DNA of 64,000 bases from Actinopolymorpha pittospori (GCF_014873875.1 NZ_JADBEM010000001.1:1116001-1180000), one strand, 5' to 3'. Numbered from the stretch's first letter, positions 35,212-43,828 are shown. The notes: a model not told the origin generated them from the letters alone. Made by a program: numbers and translations.

Positions 35212-35784
35212 TCACGAACTCTTGTCGGACCTGCTCCAGTCGCGGACGGCGTCTCGGACTCGGTCGAAAACGGCGACTGGAGGACCAGCCAGCAGGTTGA
35301 CGACAGCTGACTCCCCCGCCGATGGATGCGGTCGCGTGGGTGCGGTCGCTTCCGCAGCCCGTACGGCGCCAGCCATCTTCCTAAGATCCTCGGCCGAGAT
35401 CTCGCGACGCAAGCCGGGGAACTCCTCACTCTCCTCATGAGAGGCATGCTTGGCCACGGCGTCGGCTAGGGCCGCGAACTTGGTGTCGAAATCCGGATGG
35501 CCCACTCCAAGGTCATAGAGCTCGGCCAGTTCGTCCTTGGCCTGTGACTCCTCATTCAGCCGGCTCTCGACCACACGCTCACCGTCTGGAATCTCCCGGC
35601 GAGCCGTCGGATGGACGATCTCTTCCTCGGCGGTCTCGTGCACCGCAAGCAACCGCACCAGATCCTCGAACCTCTCCCGCTTACGGTCACCGGTGGCGCT
35701 CTGCACCTGGGCGATCAGCGTCCTGATCTGCTCATGCTGCTCGAGCAGCAATTCGATGACGTCCTGATCCTTCGATCCAGCCAT
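35212..35784 (-). CDS. Hemerythrin domain protein
   Basis: 190 residues from ATG 35784. Hemerythrin helices: DVIELLLEQHEQIRTLIAQV (first His), LVRLLAVHETAEEEIVHPTA (HxxxE...H), and AVAKHASHEESEEFPGLRRE (HxxxEE). The pattern fits a non-heme di-iron site binding oxygen or nitric oxide. The C-terminal part is helical with a Pro-rich linker (TRPHPSAGESAVVNLLAGPP). It lies 56 bp downstream of the Mn catalase gene on the same strand and is probably co-expressed. Confidence 0.9.
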   Translation of the reverse strand: MAGSKDQDVIELLLEQHEQIRTLIAQVQSATGDRKRERFEDLVRLLAVHETAEEEIVHPTARREIPDGERVVESRLNEESQAKDELAELYDLGVGHPDFDTKFAALADAVAKHASHEESEEFPGLRREISAEDLRKMAGAVRAAEATAPTRPHPSAGESAVVNLLAGPPVAVFDRVRDAVRDWSRSDKSS

Positions 35785-35840
35785 CTGCACAGTCCTTTCG
35801 TCGTGGCGCTGTCTCGACCCCGTTGGCGGACACTCAGTGA

Positions 35841-36830
35841 CTACCTGCGCTTGCTGGCCTTCTTGGAAACCTTCTTCGCGGCCTTCTGTGCGACCTTCTT
35901 GGCCATCTTCGCCGGCGTCTTCTTTGCGGGTGCCTTCTTCGTGGTCTTCTTGGTGGTCTTCTTGGCGTCCTTCTTCACCCCGGCTGCGCGCCTCGTCGCG
36001 GGCGGCTTCGGTGTCGTGCCGTGGAAACGTTCGTCCGGAACGGTCGGCGGTGGCATCGGCACGCCGGCCTCGGGCTCGTCGAGGTAGGTGAACTCGCCCT
36101 TACCGTCGGGAGTGGGCCCGCTGGCCCACAGTCCGTCGGCCGCCGCGGGGCCGTCAGAGAAGTTGATGTACTGGTAGGACACGCGCCGGTCCTCCAGGTC
36201 CAGCGGGAAGGTGTTTGGCACGGGGAGGTCCTCGACCCCGTTCTCCTTGAGATCCTCGATGGCGGCGAGCCACTGGTTCTGGTGCATCGTGTCCCGGGCC
36301 AGAAGGAACGACAACAGATCTCTGACGCCGTGGTCGTCGGTCATGTGGTACAGCCGCGCCACTTGGAGCCTTCCCTGCATCTCGGCGTTGGCGTTGGCAG
36401 TGAAGTCGGCGAGCAGGTTGCCACTGGCCGTGATGTACGAACCCATCCACGGGTTGCCCATACTGTCAACTGGCCGCACCCCGGCTCCGGCGACGATAGC
36501 GTGTTGCACGTCGGTGCCCCCAATGATCGCCGCGACGGTCGGGTCGCTCTGGATGGCACCCTCGGCCACTCCGACCGGGGCGTCCTCCAGAAGCTGCGCG
36601 ATCATGGTGGCCAGCATCTCCACATGACCGAACTCCTCGGCTCCGATCCCATAGAGCAGGTCGCGATACTTCCCAGGAATGTGGGTGTTCCATGCTTGGA
36701 AGCCGTACTGCATGGCCACGGTGATCTCGCCGTACTGCCCGCCCAGTACTTCCTGAAGCTTCCGTGCATAGACCGCGTCAGGACGCTCTGGACTCGCGGC
36801 GTGTTGAAGTTCCTGCCTGTGGAAGAACAC
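35841..36830 (-). CDS. Manganese catalase with lysine/alanine-rich histone-like tail
   Basis: 329 residues if started at GTG 36830 (VFFHRQELQH), which matches the family start exactly; in-frame sequence upstream is not family-like. Di-manganese ligands fall at the standard positions: Glu35 (QYGEITVAM), Glu66 and His69 (AEEFGHVE), Glu150 (NANAEMQG), His183 (DTMHQNQW). The enzyme converts hydrogen peroxide to water and oxygen. Residues about 284-329 form an unusual tail of KKxxKK, APAKK and AKKVAQKAAKK repeats, like histone H1 or mycobacterial HU tails, suggesting DNA or polyphosphate binding (inference). Confidence 0.93.
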   Translation of the reverse strand: MFFHRQELQHAASPERPDAVYARKLQEVLGGQYGEITVAMQYGFQAWNTHIPGKYRDLLYGIGAEEFGHVEMLATMIAQLLEDAPVGVAEGAIQSDPTVAAIIGGTDVQHAIVAGAGVRPVDSMGNPWMGSYITASGNLLADFTANANAEMQGRLQVARLYHMTDDHGVRDLLSFLLARDTMHQNQWLAAIEDLKENGVEDLPVPNTFPLDLEDRRVSYQYINFSDGPAAADGLWASGPTPDGKGEFTYLDEPEAGVPMPPPTVPDERFHGTTPKPPATRRAAGVKKDAKKTTKKTTKKAPAKKTPAKMAKKVAQKAAKKVSKKASKRR

Positions 36831-37111
36831 GATCCACCTTTCAGCCGGTACTCCGGCTCGCCGTTTCGGCGCTTGCAACAGCGCCAGTGCGGATTTGCTG
36901 CCACAACTCATCGCACGATAGACCTGCGATGCGCCTCGCCGTACTCGCCAGCCCGCGCCTGACGACGCAAGGCCCAACACATGAGTAGACCCTCACAGAT
37001 ATTCCTAGGCGGCGCCGGCAGACGCGGGACGGCGGGCCGCGTTGCCTTGGGGCGACTGCATGCCGGACGAGACGGATGCGAGGGAACTGGCGAGCATCTG
37101 GATCCGTCAGC

Positions 37112-37267
37112 TCAGAACCAGTATCGCCTACCTGCCACTGGGCGCCCGACCGCGCCAAGGATCCAAAGAATGGCGCCGACAACTAGCAGTACGATTCCTA
37201 TGATCCATAGGACCTGGATGCCCAGTACGAACCCCAGTACTAACAGGATGATCCCAAGAATGAGCAT
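37112..37267 (-). CDS. DUF6131 family small membrane protein
   Basis: 51 residues from ATG 37267 with CGGGGTGA upstream. Two short hydrophobic helices (MLILGIILLVLGFVLGIQVL, WIIGIVLLVVGAILWILGAV) and a basic tail (GRPVAGRRYWF) match DUF6131, a very common tiny membrane protein of actinomycetes whose role is unknown. It lies downstream of nothing on its strand; the Mn catalase gene starts 281 bp further on in the same direction. Confidence 0.85.
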   Translation of the reverse strand: MLILGIILLVLGFVLGIQVLWIIGIVLLVVGAILWILGAVGRPVAGRRYWF

Positions 37268-37690
37268 TCAGTCACCCCGATGCTGCGATGTTCTGTGTGG
37301 TAAGAGTCGTGCGTCAAGTGTCTGTGGTTGCGCATCCAGGTGCCGAGCGTTCCGACGAACCCGCACCCGATTTTGGGTCTCGGAGCGAGAGCTATAGTGC
37401 ATAGCGACGACGCCACGTCAGGTGCGCCAGATGCGCGCCGCGCCCTTCAGGTGGCTGAGTTGACTGTCCTGTTGCTGACCGATTAATCGGTCGGGCGGGA
37501 AACCAGGCGTCGGGCCATCCGGCCAGGGCATCACCGAATCCGCCCGGTCATCTGCTGCCCGATCTACTGCTGACCCTGGGTGAGGCGCTCGCCGGCTTAG
37601 GTCTTACGGCGCGCCGGAGCGGGTGTTTTCAGAGCCGCCACCCACCCCAGCCCGCGCGACAACGCGTACTTAGCCTGGAAGTAACCGGGG
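37268..37690. other. Intergenic region, no gene recognised
   Basis: 423 bp between the divergent DUF6131 gene and the 37691 gene. It must hold both promoters. A TATAGT sequence at 37393-37398 could be a -10, but no convincing partner is seen. Confidence 0.4.
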
Positions 37691-38149
37691 GTGAGCGCAG
37701 TGACTACACGGACGACAGCCCGAGGGGCCAGCCAAGCCGCACGGCGTAGATTGCAGCCAGAGGGTCCGCGAGGGCGATCTACCCAAACGAGAGGTTCGCC
37801 CTCTCCAGAGAGACGCTCCCGTACGGCGGGGCCGGGGCCTTCCGGACAGCCTGGGACAAGCCGCCCATCGCAGCAAAGGCGCCCTTCACGGCCGAAGACC
37901 GCACGCCGAGCCGCAATGGACCGCGCAATCGAACGTCGACGTCTCCACCTCACTCTTCCGCTTGTCGGTTCGATCTCCCTGCCACCGCCCGAACGACTGG
38001 GGTGGTACGCCGGCTTGGTGGCGATGGGTGCGCTCGGTATCGTCGACTGGCCCGTGGTCGTAGTGATCTCGGTGGGCCACCTCATGACCGAGGATCAGCA
38101 CAGCCGACTGGTGCGGGACTTCGGTGATGCCCTCGAACAGACAGGCTGA
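37691..38149 (+). CDS. Conserved actinomycete hypothetical membrane protein
   Basis: 152 residues from GTG 37691 (GGGG four bases upstream); a later start cannot be excluded. The first half is Arg/Ser/Pro-rich and low complexity. The second half, LHLTLPLVGSISLPPPERLG then WYAGLVAMGALGIVDWPVVVV and ISVGHLMTEDQHSRLVRDFG, contains one or two hydrophobic helices and is the conserved part seen in many actinomycetes. Function unknown; it occurs in stress-type neighbourhoods like this one. Confidence 0.7.
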   Translation: MSAVTTRTTARGASQAARRRLQPEGPRGRSTQTRGSPSPERRSRTAGPGPSGQPGTSRPSQQRRPSRPKTARRAAMDRAIERRRLHLTLPLVGSISLPPPERLGWYAGLVAMGALGIVDWPVVVVISVGHLMTEDQHSRLVRDFGDALEQTG

Positions 38150-38303
38150 CCAAGCCGGACACTGCAGCGAGCAGCGCGACGGGAGCGCGTGCCCACAAAA
38201 GCCAACGGCCCCAGCCCTCTACAGCGCATCACCGAGTGCCGGACGTCCCTTCGTCGTGCGCCTACGTTGGCTAGGCGGAAGAAAGCCTACTTGCCAGATC
38301 GTG

Positions 38304-38354
38304 TTAGTAGGTCGTCTCGAACTCGATCGTGCCGTCACGAATCACCAGCTGGCT
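38304..38354 (-). pseudogene. C-terminal remnant of a DUF2188 protein
   Basis: The minus frame ends PSQLVIRDGTIEFETTY then TAA. This is the characteristic last strand pair of DUF2188 (HxxDGxIxxxxxY). Upstream residues in this frame do not match the domain. A matching N-terminal piece lies 310 bp away on the opposite strand. Confidence 0.5.
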
Positions 38355-38665
38355 AGGCCGCTCAGCGCGACCACGTTCACGGTGCTCTTCCTCGATCGAT
38401 GGGCGCGCCGATACTTGCAACGCGCAGGGCGGGCCGGGCCGTTTCATGTCGCTGCACCGTGGAAATAACAACGACGGGAGATCAACGGACGGTCTCACCC
38501 GGGGGACGCCTACGCCTGGTTCCGGCTGCGGTCGATCATCTATCCGTGGCGTAGGCGGCTTCCCTTTTCGGAGCGTAGGGCTCCACATGTTGAGCCGCTC
38601 CCACCACCGCTGGACCGCGCTTCAGAGGGTTACGACGCCTTCGAGCACGAGCGAGACGGCGCACT

Positions 38666-38779
38666 GGCTACCGCGTCCATCCTGAGTCCGACAAGTGGAA
38701 GCTGACCAGGAACGGCGAAGGAATCGGCCACTTCCCGACGCGGGCCGCGGCCGCGGAGAAGGGCACGAAGGCACCTCGG
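38666..38779 (+). pseudogene. N-terminal remnant of a DUF2188 protein
   Basis: GYRVHPESDKWKLTRNGEGI then GHFPTRAAAAEKGTKAPR is the first two thirds of a DUF2188 domain. No start codon and no C-terminal strand follow in this frame; the C-terminal strand is found at 38304-38354 on the other strand. The region 38150-38881 holds nothing else. Confidence 0.5.
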
Positions 38780-38881
38780 GCCTCGCCAGCCCCCCGGCCA
38801 CGGGAATGGCACACCGCACGAACATACCGTCCCGCCTTGAGATCAGCATGGCCCCTTCGGCCCGATGGGTAAGTCAAAGTC

Positions 38882-39886
38882 ATGAGTGAGCGTCGAGACC
38901 TCCGAGACGGTGATCCGCCCGAGCCGGTTGCCCTGGTGACCGGAGGGTCAAGAGGATTGGGTCTTCTCCTGGCACGCGAGCTGGCCATCCGTGGAATGCG
39001 TCTAGTGATCTGCGCTCGGTCAAGCGACGATCTCGCGAGGGCATGCGAGGACCTTCGAGAACGTGGCGCCGAAGTCGTCGCCCTCCCCTGTGACGTGAGT
39101 GACTCAGCCGCCGTGCAGAAGATGGTAGGCGAGGCGCTGACGCACTTCGGACGCATCGACGTCGTGGTCAACAACGCGGGAATCATCCAGGTCGGCCCGC
39201 TCGACGCGATGACGGTGGAGGACTTCCACAGCGCGCTCGGGGTGATGTGCCTCGGGCCTGTCCACGTGACCTTGGCCGTGCTTCCGCACCTGCGCCGACG
39301 GGGTTCTGGGCATGTCATCAACATCACCTCTATCGGCGGCAAGATCGCCGCGCCGCATATCCTCCCGTACGCATGCGCGAAGTTCGGCGCCGTGGGATTC
39401 TCCGAGGGGCTTCGAGCAGAGCTCGCTGGTACCGGCATCACCGTTACAACGGTCGTCCCCGGCCTGATGCGCACCGGCTCCCATCTGCGCGCCGAGTTCA
39501 AGGGGAACGCTGCCAGGGAGTACGCGTGGTTCGGTGCGGGTGCGAGCCTGCCTCTTGTCTCCATGGACGCCGAACGAGCCGCCCGGCGGATCATCGCTGG
39601 CGGCCTATCTGGGAAGCCGGAAGTGACACTGACACCGGTCGCGGTCGCCGCCGCCCGCATGGTCGGCCTCGCACCCGCTCCGACGACCCGTCTGCTCGGC
39701 TTTGTCAACCGGCTGTTGCCGAAGCCTCCCCGGCACGGAACGAGCAGATCCGCCCCAGGGTGGAAGGCCGGGCGGGATCTTCAGTCGCGGTTGCACGAGA
39801 TCCTCACCGCGGCGGGCCACCGTGCCGCCAAGCAGTTCAACCAGACCAACGGGCGAGACCAGTTTCCCCGCCCTCGAGAAGGGTGA
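38882..39886 (+). CDS. SDR family oxidoreductase
   Basis: 334 residues from ATG 38882. Classical SDR signatures: VALVTGGSRGLGLLLAREL (about residues 17-35), VVVNNAGIIQVG (about 95), the catalytic Ser in INITSIGGKIAAPH, and YACAKFGAVGFSEG (Tyr-x3-Lys, about residue 163). A C-terminal extension of roughly 90 residues ending NGRDQFPRPREG is longer than minimal SDRs and resembles membrane-associated or lipid-modifying SDRs. It starts an apparent operon with the flavin reductase gene 5 bp downstream, now broken. Confidence 0.92.
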   Translation: MSERRDLRDGDPPEPVALVTGGSRGLGLLLARELAIRGMRLVICARSSDDLARACEDLRERGAEVVALPCDVSDSAAVQKMVGEALTHFGRIDVVVNNAGIIQVGPLDAMTVEDFHSALGVMCLGPVHVTLAVLPHLRRRGSGHVINITSIGGKIAAPHILPYACAKFGAVGFSEGLRAELAGTGITVTTVVPGLMRTGSHLRAEFKGNAAREYAWFGAGASLPLVSMDAERAARRIIAGGLSGKPEVTLTPVAVAAARMVGLAPAPTTRLLGFVNRLLPKPPRHGTSRSAPGWKAGRDLQSRLHEILTAAGHRAAKQFNQTNGRDQFPRPREG

Positions 39887-39891
39887 CTCGG

Positions 39892-40074
39892 ATGCGCGCG
39901 GTGGTTCTGAACTGCACCCTCAAGCCGTCGCCCCAGGAATCCAACACCGAACTCCTGGCGCGCGTGGTCATGGACGAGTTCTGCTACCTCGGCGTCGAGG
40001 TCGACCACGTTCGAGTGGTCGACCTGCGCAACCACCCGGCGTGGAGACGGACCTCGGGTTGTGGCTGCTCATAG
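39892..40074 (+). pseudogene. Truncated NAD(P)H-dependent FMN reductase (flavodoxin-like)
   Basis: ATG 39892, 5 bp after the SDR stop. MRAVVLNCTLKPSPQESNTE then LLARVVMDEF and VEVDHVRVVDL match the start of flavodoxin-like NAD(P)H reductases. The homologous continuation (PPGVETDLG) is present only in the next frame, and at about 40059 the gene is cut by the IS110-family element. Only about 50 of roughly 200 residues remain, so it is inactive. Confidence 0.75.
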
Positions 40075-40884
40075 GTGTTTCGCGGGTCGCTCCACGCGCT
40101 GCCACCAAGCGGGTGTCGACGAAGCGGATCGTGGGTGCTGTTTAGTCGAGGATGGCCAGGGACCAGCACCAGCCGGCGAGCTCGCGGGCGATGGCGACGT
40201 TGGCGATCACGTGGCGTTTGCGGCGCTGGGTGAACTTGTCCCAACGGGCGTGCAGTCGCCGGTTGCCTTGGTCTCCGCGGGCTCGTGCGGCCGCAGACGC
40301 CAGGTCCCACCGGTCGCGCAGGGTCTTCCCTGCGACGTAGCGGGCGCGGTGGTGCCAGGCCGCTTCGACCAGCAGCCGGCGCACGTGGATGTTGCCGGTC
40401 TTGGTGATCGGTCCCTGCACACGGGAGGCGCCTGAGGAGTGCTCACTGGGCACCAGGCCGACGAAGGATCCGATCGTGTTGCCGGTGAAGCGGTGCCAGT
40501 CGCCGATCTCGACCGCCAGGGCGAACCCGGTCAACGTGCTGATCCCTCGAAGGCAGCCGAGTCTGCGCACGATCGGGGTGAACTCGGACTCCGCGGCCAT
40601 CGTCTCGATCGCGGCGTGGAGGCGGTCTCGGCGTGCCTGGACGGCCAGGACGGCTTCGTAGTCGGACTCGAAGGTCATCGCCACTGCGGCGGTTTCGAAG
40701 TGCTGGTGTGCCAGCCAGGTGTGGTGGGCGCCGGTCCAGGCCTGGCCGGCGCAGTAGACGATGCCCTGGCGAAGCAGCAGTTTCGAGAGCCGGTGCCGGG
40801 CCCGCATCAGATCACCGCGGCAGTCTTCTCGGGCACGCACGAGGTCCCTGGCAGCCTCTTGGGCGACCGAGGGGACCGTCACGG

Positions 40885-40908
40885 TGTCGACGATCACGAG
40901 TTTCCCCA
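40885..40908 (+). repeat. Left terminal inverted repeat of the passenger element
   Basis: Starts TGTCGACGATCACG and ends TTCCCCA. Matches the complement of 42943-42966 at 20 of 24 bases. Preceded by the duplication GTCACGG. Confidence 0.85.
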
Positions 40909-41136
40909 CCCTGACGATCAGTGGCGACCCCATGGGGACGACGTATCAATTCCCCGGTGGGACGACGTACGAAGTGTCGCCGGGCGTCTCGTGCTGTCCG
41001 CAAGCCGACCCCTATCCGGACTGATCGTCTGCGGTGAAGAACAGGATCCGGCAGGGACGTCACGATCGCCTCGGAACACAGCGCCACGAGAATCCTTGGG
41101 TGGCCCGAAGCCTGCGCTGATCCGAGGTTGGGGTAC

Positions 41137-41692
41137 TCAGCGCCTGGTCTCGTACCTGGTCAGGAGCACGCCGTCGGGGAACGTCCGGGTCTCCACCAGG
41201 TTCAGGTTCACCCAGTTGTCCAGGGCGGTGAAGAACGGCGTGCCGCCACCCACCAGGACCGGGTGGGTGACGATCGCGTACTCGTCGATCAGCCCGGCCC
41301 GCATGGCCGCCGCGGCGAGTGTGGCGCCGCCGACGTCCATGGGGCCACCGTCCTCAGTCTTGAGCCGGGTGATCTCGGTGACCGCGTCGCCGGTGACCAG
41401 GCGGGTGTTCCAGTCGACCGCGCTGGTCGTCGAGGAGAACACCACCTTCGGCATGTCCCGCCAGCGGCGGGCGTACTCGATCTGCGCCGGTGTGGCGCCA
41501 GGCTGCTGGTCGGCGGTCGGCCAGTGGGAGCTCATCGCCTCCCACAGTCTGCGCCCGTACAGCGCCAGGCCCCACCCGGTCCGACCACCACTGGAACCAC
41601 TCGTCGCTCGGCACGCCCCAGCCGAGGTCGTCGCCGGGCGCGGCGATGTAGCCGTCCAAGCTCAGGTTCATACCGAAAGTCAGTTTGCGCAT
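41137..41692 (-). pseudogene. Dihydrofolate reductase family (RibD C-terminal domain) gene, frameshifted
   Basis: From ATG 41692: MRKLTFGMNLSLDGYIAAPG then EWFQWWSDRV, a normal start of the RibD_C/DHFR-like family. The frame is lost around 41566-41575; in the neighbouring frame the homology resumes as LALYGRRLWEAMSSHWPTAD and runs, with MPKVVFSSTTS, PMDVGGATLAAAAMRAGLID and the end VLLTRYETRR, to the stop at 41137. A 1-base gain (or 2-base loss) explains the shift. Such proteins use NADPH to reduce a pterin or flavin-like substrate. As read, the product would be truncated. Confidence 0.85.
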
Positions 41693-41924
41693 AGCGTCAG
41701 CCTCACGTGAATCGCTATTCGGGCGTACAGGCCGCCCCTCACCCCTCCTACGAACGCCTCACTCCGGATCCGACAGGCATGCCGGCAGAAACTTCACACG
41801 GACCACAGCGACGCTAGGCGCCGACCCTAGGAATGTGTACCGACTTCGGTTCGATGGCCCTGGTCTATTGCCTTCGTTGAAGGAACCCTGACCGGCACGC
41901 GTACCGGAGTCGGTGGCTCGACGC

Positions 41925-42629
41925 TCAGTCTGCGTGAAGGTCGAATTCGTTGCTGTCTGGGTCGGCCAGTTCGACGCCGTCAGCGAGGTCGGCAAGACGG
42001 GTCGCACCGAGCGAGACCAGTCGTTCCGCCTCGCTGGTCGGGTCAGCGGTGACCAAGTCGAAGCGCTGCCGGTTCCTTCCGGCCTTGGGTTGGATCGGCG
42101 GTCTGCCCCATGGGTCCCATGAGATCTTGGTGCCGCCGAGCGGCGACTGGACCGCGGTCTGCTCGTTCTCCTCCCACACCAGCGGCCAGCCCAGCGCGTC
42201 GCGCCAGAACAGGCCGACGTCCCGGGAACCGTCACAGGTGACCTCGCCGAGGTAGCCGGTGCCGGCCAGGTAGTTGTTGCCCGGCTCGATCACACACAGC
42301 TCGTTACCGCCAGGGTCGGCCAGTACGACGTGGTGCTCATCGGCCCCTTGGCCCACGTCAAGGTGGCGGCCGCCTAGGCACAGCGCCTTCTCAACGGTTC
42401 GCTGCTGGTCCTCGAGGCTGCTGCTGGTCAGGTGGAGATGCAGCCGTCGCGGGCCAATCTCCTTGGCGTCGGAGGTGACGAAGCGGAGCCCGACCTGAGT
42501 CTTGCCACCCGCCACCAACGCGCCGCCGGACTCGGTGCGTACCTCTCGGTCGAGCAGCCCGGCCCAAAAGGCCGCCACCGCGGTCGCGTCGCCCACATCA
42601 AAGGTCACCGCTTCCAGTCGCAGAGCCAC
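41925..42629 (-). CDS. Two-domain VOC family protein (glyoxalase/bleomycin resistance type)
   Basis: 234 residues from ATG 42629. First VOC domain: LRLEAVTFDVGDATAVAAFW, LHLHLTSSSLEDQQRT and VVLADPGGNELCVIEP. Second VOC domain: EVTCDGSRDVGLFWRDALGW, KISWDPWGRPPIQPKAGRNR and VELADPDSNEFDLHAD. Both have the DPxGNE-type end with metal-ligand Glu. Such proteins bind or modify small molecules or antibiotics. It is intact and is the main complete cargo gene of the passenger element. Confidence 0.9.
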   Translation of the reverse strand: MALRLEAVTFDVGDATAVAAFWAGLLDREVRTESGGALVAGGKTQVGLRFVTSDAKEIGPRRLHLHLTSSSLEDQQRTVEKALCLGGRHLDVGQGADEHHVVLADPGGNELCVIEPGNNYLAGTGYLGEVTCDGSRDVGLFWRDALGWPLVWEENEQTAVQSPLGGTKISWDPWGRPPIQPKAGRNRQRFDLVTADPTSEAERLVSLGATRLADLADGVELADPDSNEFDLHAD

Positions 42630-42942
42630 CTCTGCACCCTAGGGCGGGCTCCTGGCGTTGGCGACCCGGTTTCAGCCGCGGCTGAGCTTCGTGCGGGGCA
42701 GCGCGACCCGATAGATGCGGCCCTCGCGTACCGATTGAGGAACACCATGCGTACATACGTGTGGTGCGCGGGAAGCGAAAGCGCTCTGACCAGCGGAGTC
42801 TCACATACCCCGTCCCGCAAAGATTCTCACTGAGCCGGGACTATCCGGACGCCACCGGCAGTCACGGCTCGCTCCACCCTCCTCCCACAAGGGGACCGCG
42901 ATCACGATGTACGTCGTCACGTGGGAACGACATCTACGCCCC
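42630..42942. other. Right non-coding arm of the passenger element
   Basis: No gene recognised. The last 60 bp contain a GACGACGTA-type repeat in the orientation opposite to those at the left end (for example TACGTCGTC at 42910-42918), consistent with transposase-binding repeats. Confidence 0.5.
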
Positions 42943-42966
42943 TGGGGAATTACGTGATTGTCGACA
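42943..42966 (-). repeat. Right terminal inverted repeat of the passenger element
   Basis: Reads TGTCGACAATCACG inward on the minus strand, ending TTCCCCA. Followed outward by GTCACGG, the second copy of the target duplication. Confidence 0.85.
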
Positions 42967-43429
42967 GTCACGGCAGTCAGTTCGTCCATCCGCAGCAGAC
43001 GCGCCAGATGCATCGCGTCCCTGGCGTCGGCCTTGACCCGGTCACCGGATGGACGCTGCAGTTTCGACGGTGCCGCGACCACACACCGCACACCCTCCCC
43101 GGTCAGCACCCGAGCCCGACCGAACCCTGTCGGGCCAGCCTCATAGGCAACCGCGACCGGTCCGGGCAGCCCACGCAGCCACCCCCGGACGTGATCATGA
43201 GAAGGCGTCAGGCGCTCTTTAAACACCTCACCCGTGGCTGTGTCGATCGCTGCCGCGACCACCGACCGGGCGTGCACATCCAGCCCAACGCTCGTACGCT
43301 CAACAAACACCGGGGCCTCCCACACATGTCGGACAGGCCGAGCAGGGGCTTCTGCACGGCAACCCACGAATCTGTGTGAGCGAGGCCCCGGACCGCAACC
43401 ACCCACGCGGAGCGGTCACTCCACACCGT

Positions 43430-43828
43430 CTAGTCCTCGTGGTCGCGGGCAGGCCAGACGCCTGGGATGAGACAGAACGGGTGCCCGGCGGGATCGGCGT
43501 AGATGCGTAGCTGGCCGGCACGGTCCGGTGGCTCCGGCAACCTGGTACCGCCCAACTCCAGCACCCTCCGCTCTACGCGTTCGAGGTCGTCCTGGTCGTC
43601 GACGGCGAAGTCGAGGTGAACCTGTTGAGGTCGGCTCGGATCCGGCCATTCCGGCGGCTGGTGGTCGGCGACCTGTTGGAACGACAGGCGCAGGCCGTTG
43701 TCGTTGGTCAGGACGCACCAGTCAGGCGCACGCTGCGCGAGTCGCCAGCCGAGCAGTTCACGGTAGAACTCGGCGAGCTTCAGCGGCTCCGGACAGTCGA
43801 GGACGGTGGCCCGAAAGAGTGCCGGCAC
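43430..43828 (-). CDS. VOC family protein
   Basis: 132 residues from ATG 43828. FRATVLDCPEPLKLAEFYRE then LLGWRL (first repeat), VHLDFAVDDQDDLERVERRV (second repeat) and the end IYADPAGHPFCLIPGVW, where PFCL replaces the usual metal-ligand Glu strand, as in several actinomycete VOC members with His and other ligands. Probably binds a small ligand; function unknown. It borders the IS110-type element, which ends just before its stop. Confidence 0.88.
   Translation of the reverse strand: MPALFRATVLDCPEPLKLAEFYRELLGWRLAQRAPDWCVLTNDNGLRLSFQQVADHQPPEWPDPSRPQQVHLDFAVDDQDDLERVERRVLELGGTRLPEPPDRAGQLRIYADPAGHPFCLIPGVWPARDHED

Larger units (their letters stand above)
40885..42966. mobile_element. Non-autonomous passenger-carrying element with TG...CA inverted-repeat ends
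   Basis: 2,082 bp inserted in the IS110 transposase gene. Ends: TGTCGAC(G/A)ATCACG, three variable bases, then TTCCCCA; left at 40885-40908 and right at 42943-42966, 20 of 24 positions identical. Flanked by a perfect 7-bp duplication GTCACGG (40878-40884 and 42967-42973). Further GACGACGTA repeats lie just inside both ends, which, with TG...CA ends, recalls IS21-type termini (inference). Contents: a frameshifted DHFR-like gene and an intact two-domain VOC gene, both minus strand; no transposase or helper ATPase. Confidence 0.85.
40142..43310 (-). pseudogene. IS110-family transposase gene split by a 2.1-kb insertion
   Basis: N-terminal part: GTG 43310 (GGAGG 5 bases upstream) reads VFVERTSVGLDVHARSVVAA ... 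VAYEAGPTG ... VKADARDAMHLARLLRM, the DEDD RuvC-like domain, to about 42967. C-terminal part: 40877-40142 reads PSVAQEAARDLVRAREDCRG ... LRGISTLTGFALAVEIGDWH ... VPSEHSSGASRVQGPITKTG, the Tnp20 domain with the catalytic Ser. Joining them with one copy of the 7-bp duplication gives 1,080 bp, 360 codons, in frame (...DELTAV-TVPSVAQ...). The enzyme would be a bridge-RNA-guided recombinase; it is now disrupted. Confidence 0.9.
40059..43429 (-). mobile_element. IS110-family element, itself interrupted
   Basis: The IS110 transposase gene (40142-43310, minus) is interrupted by another element. The IS110 ends are approximate: IS110 elements lack inverted repeats. The left limit is set where the FMN reductase homology ends, the right where the VOC gene at 43430 ends. 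The about 120 bp between the transposase start and 43430 would, by analogy with IS110/IS621, be where a bridge RNA is encoded. Confidence 0.6.

Noticed and set aside
42921..43379. Plus-strand frame opposite the IS110 N-terminal part
   Set aside because: Antisense shadow of the DEDD domain.
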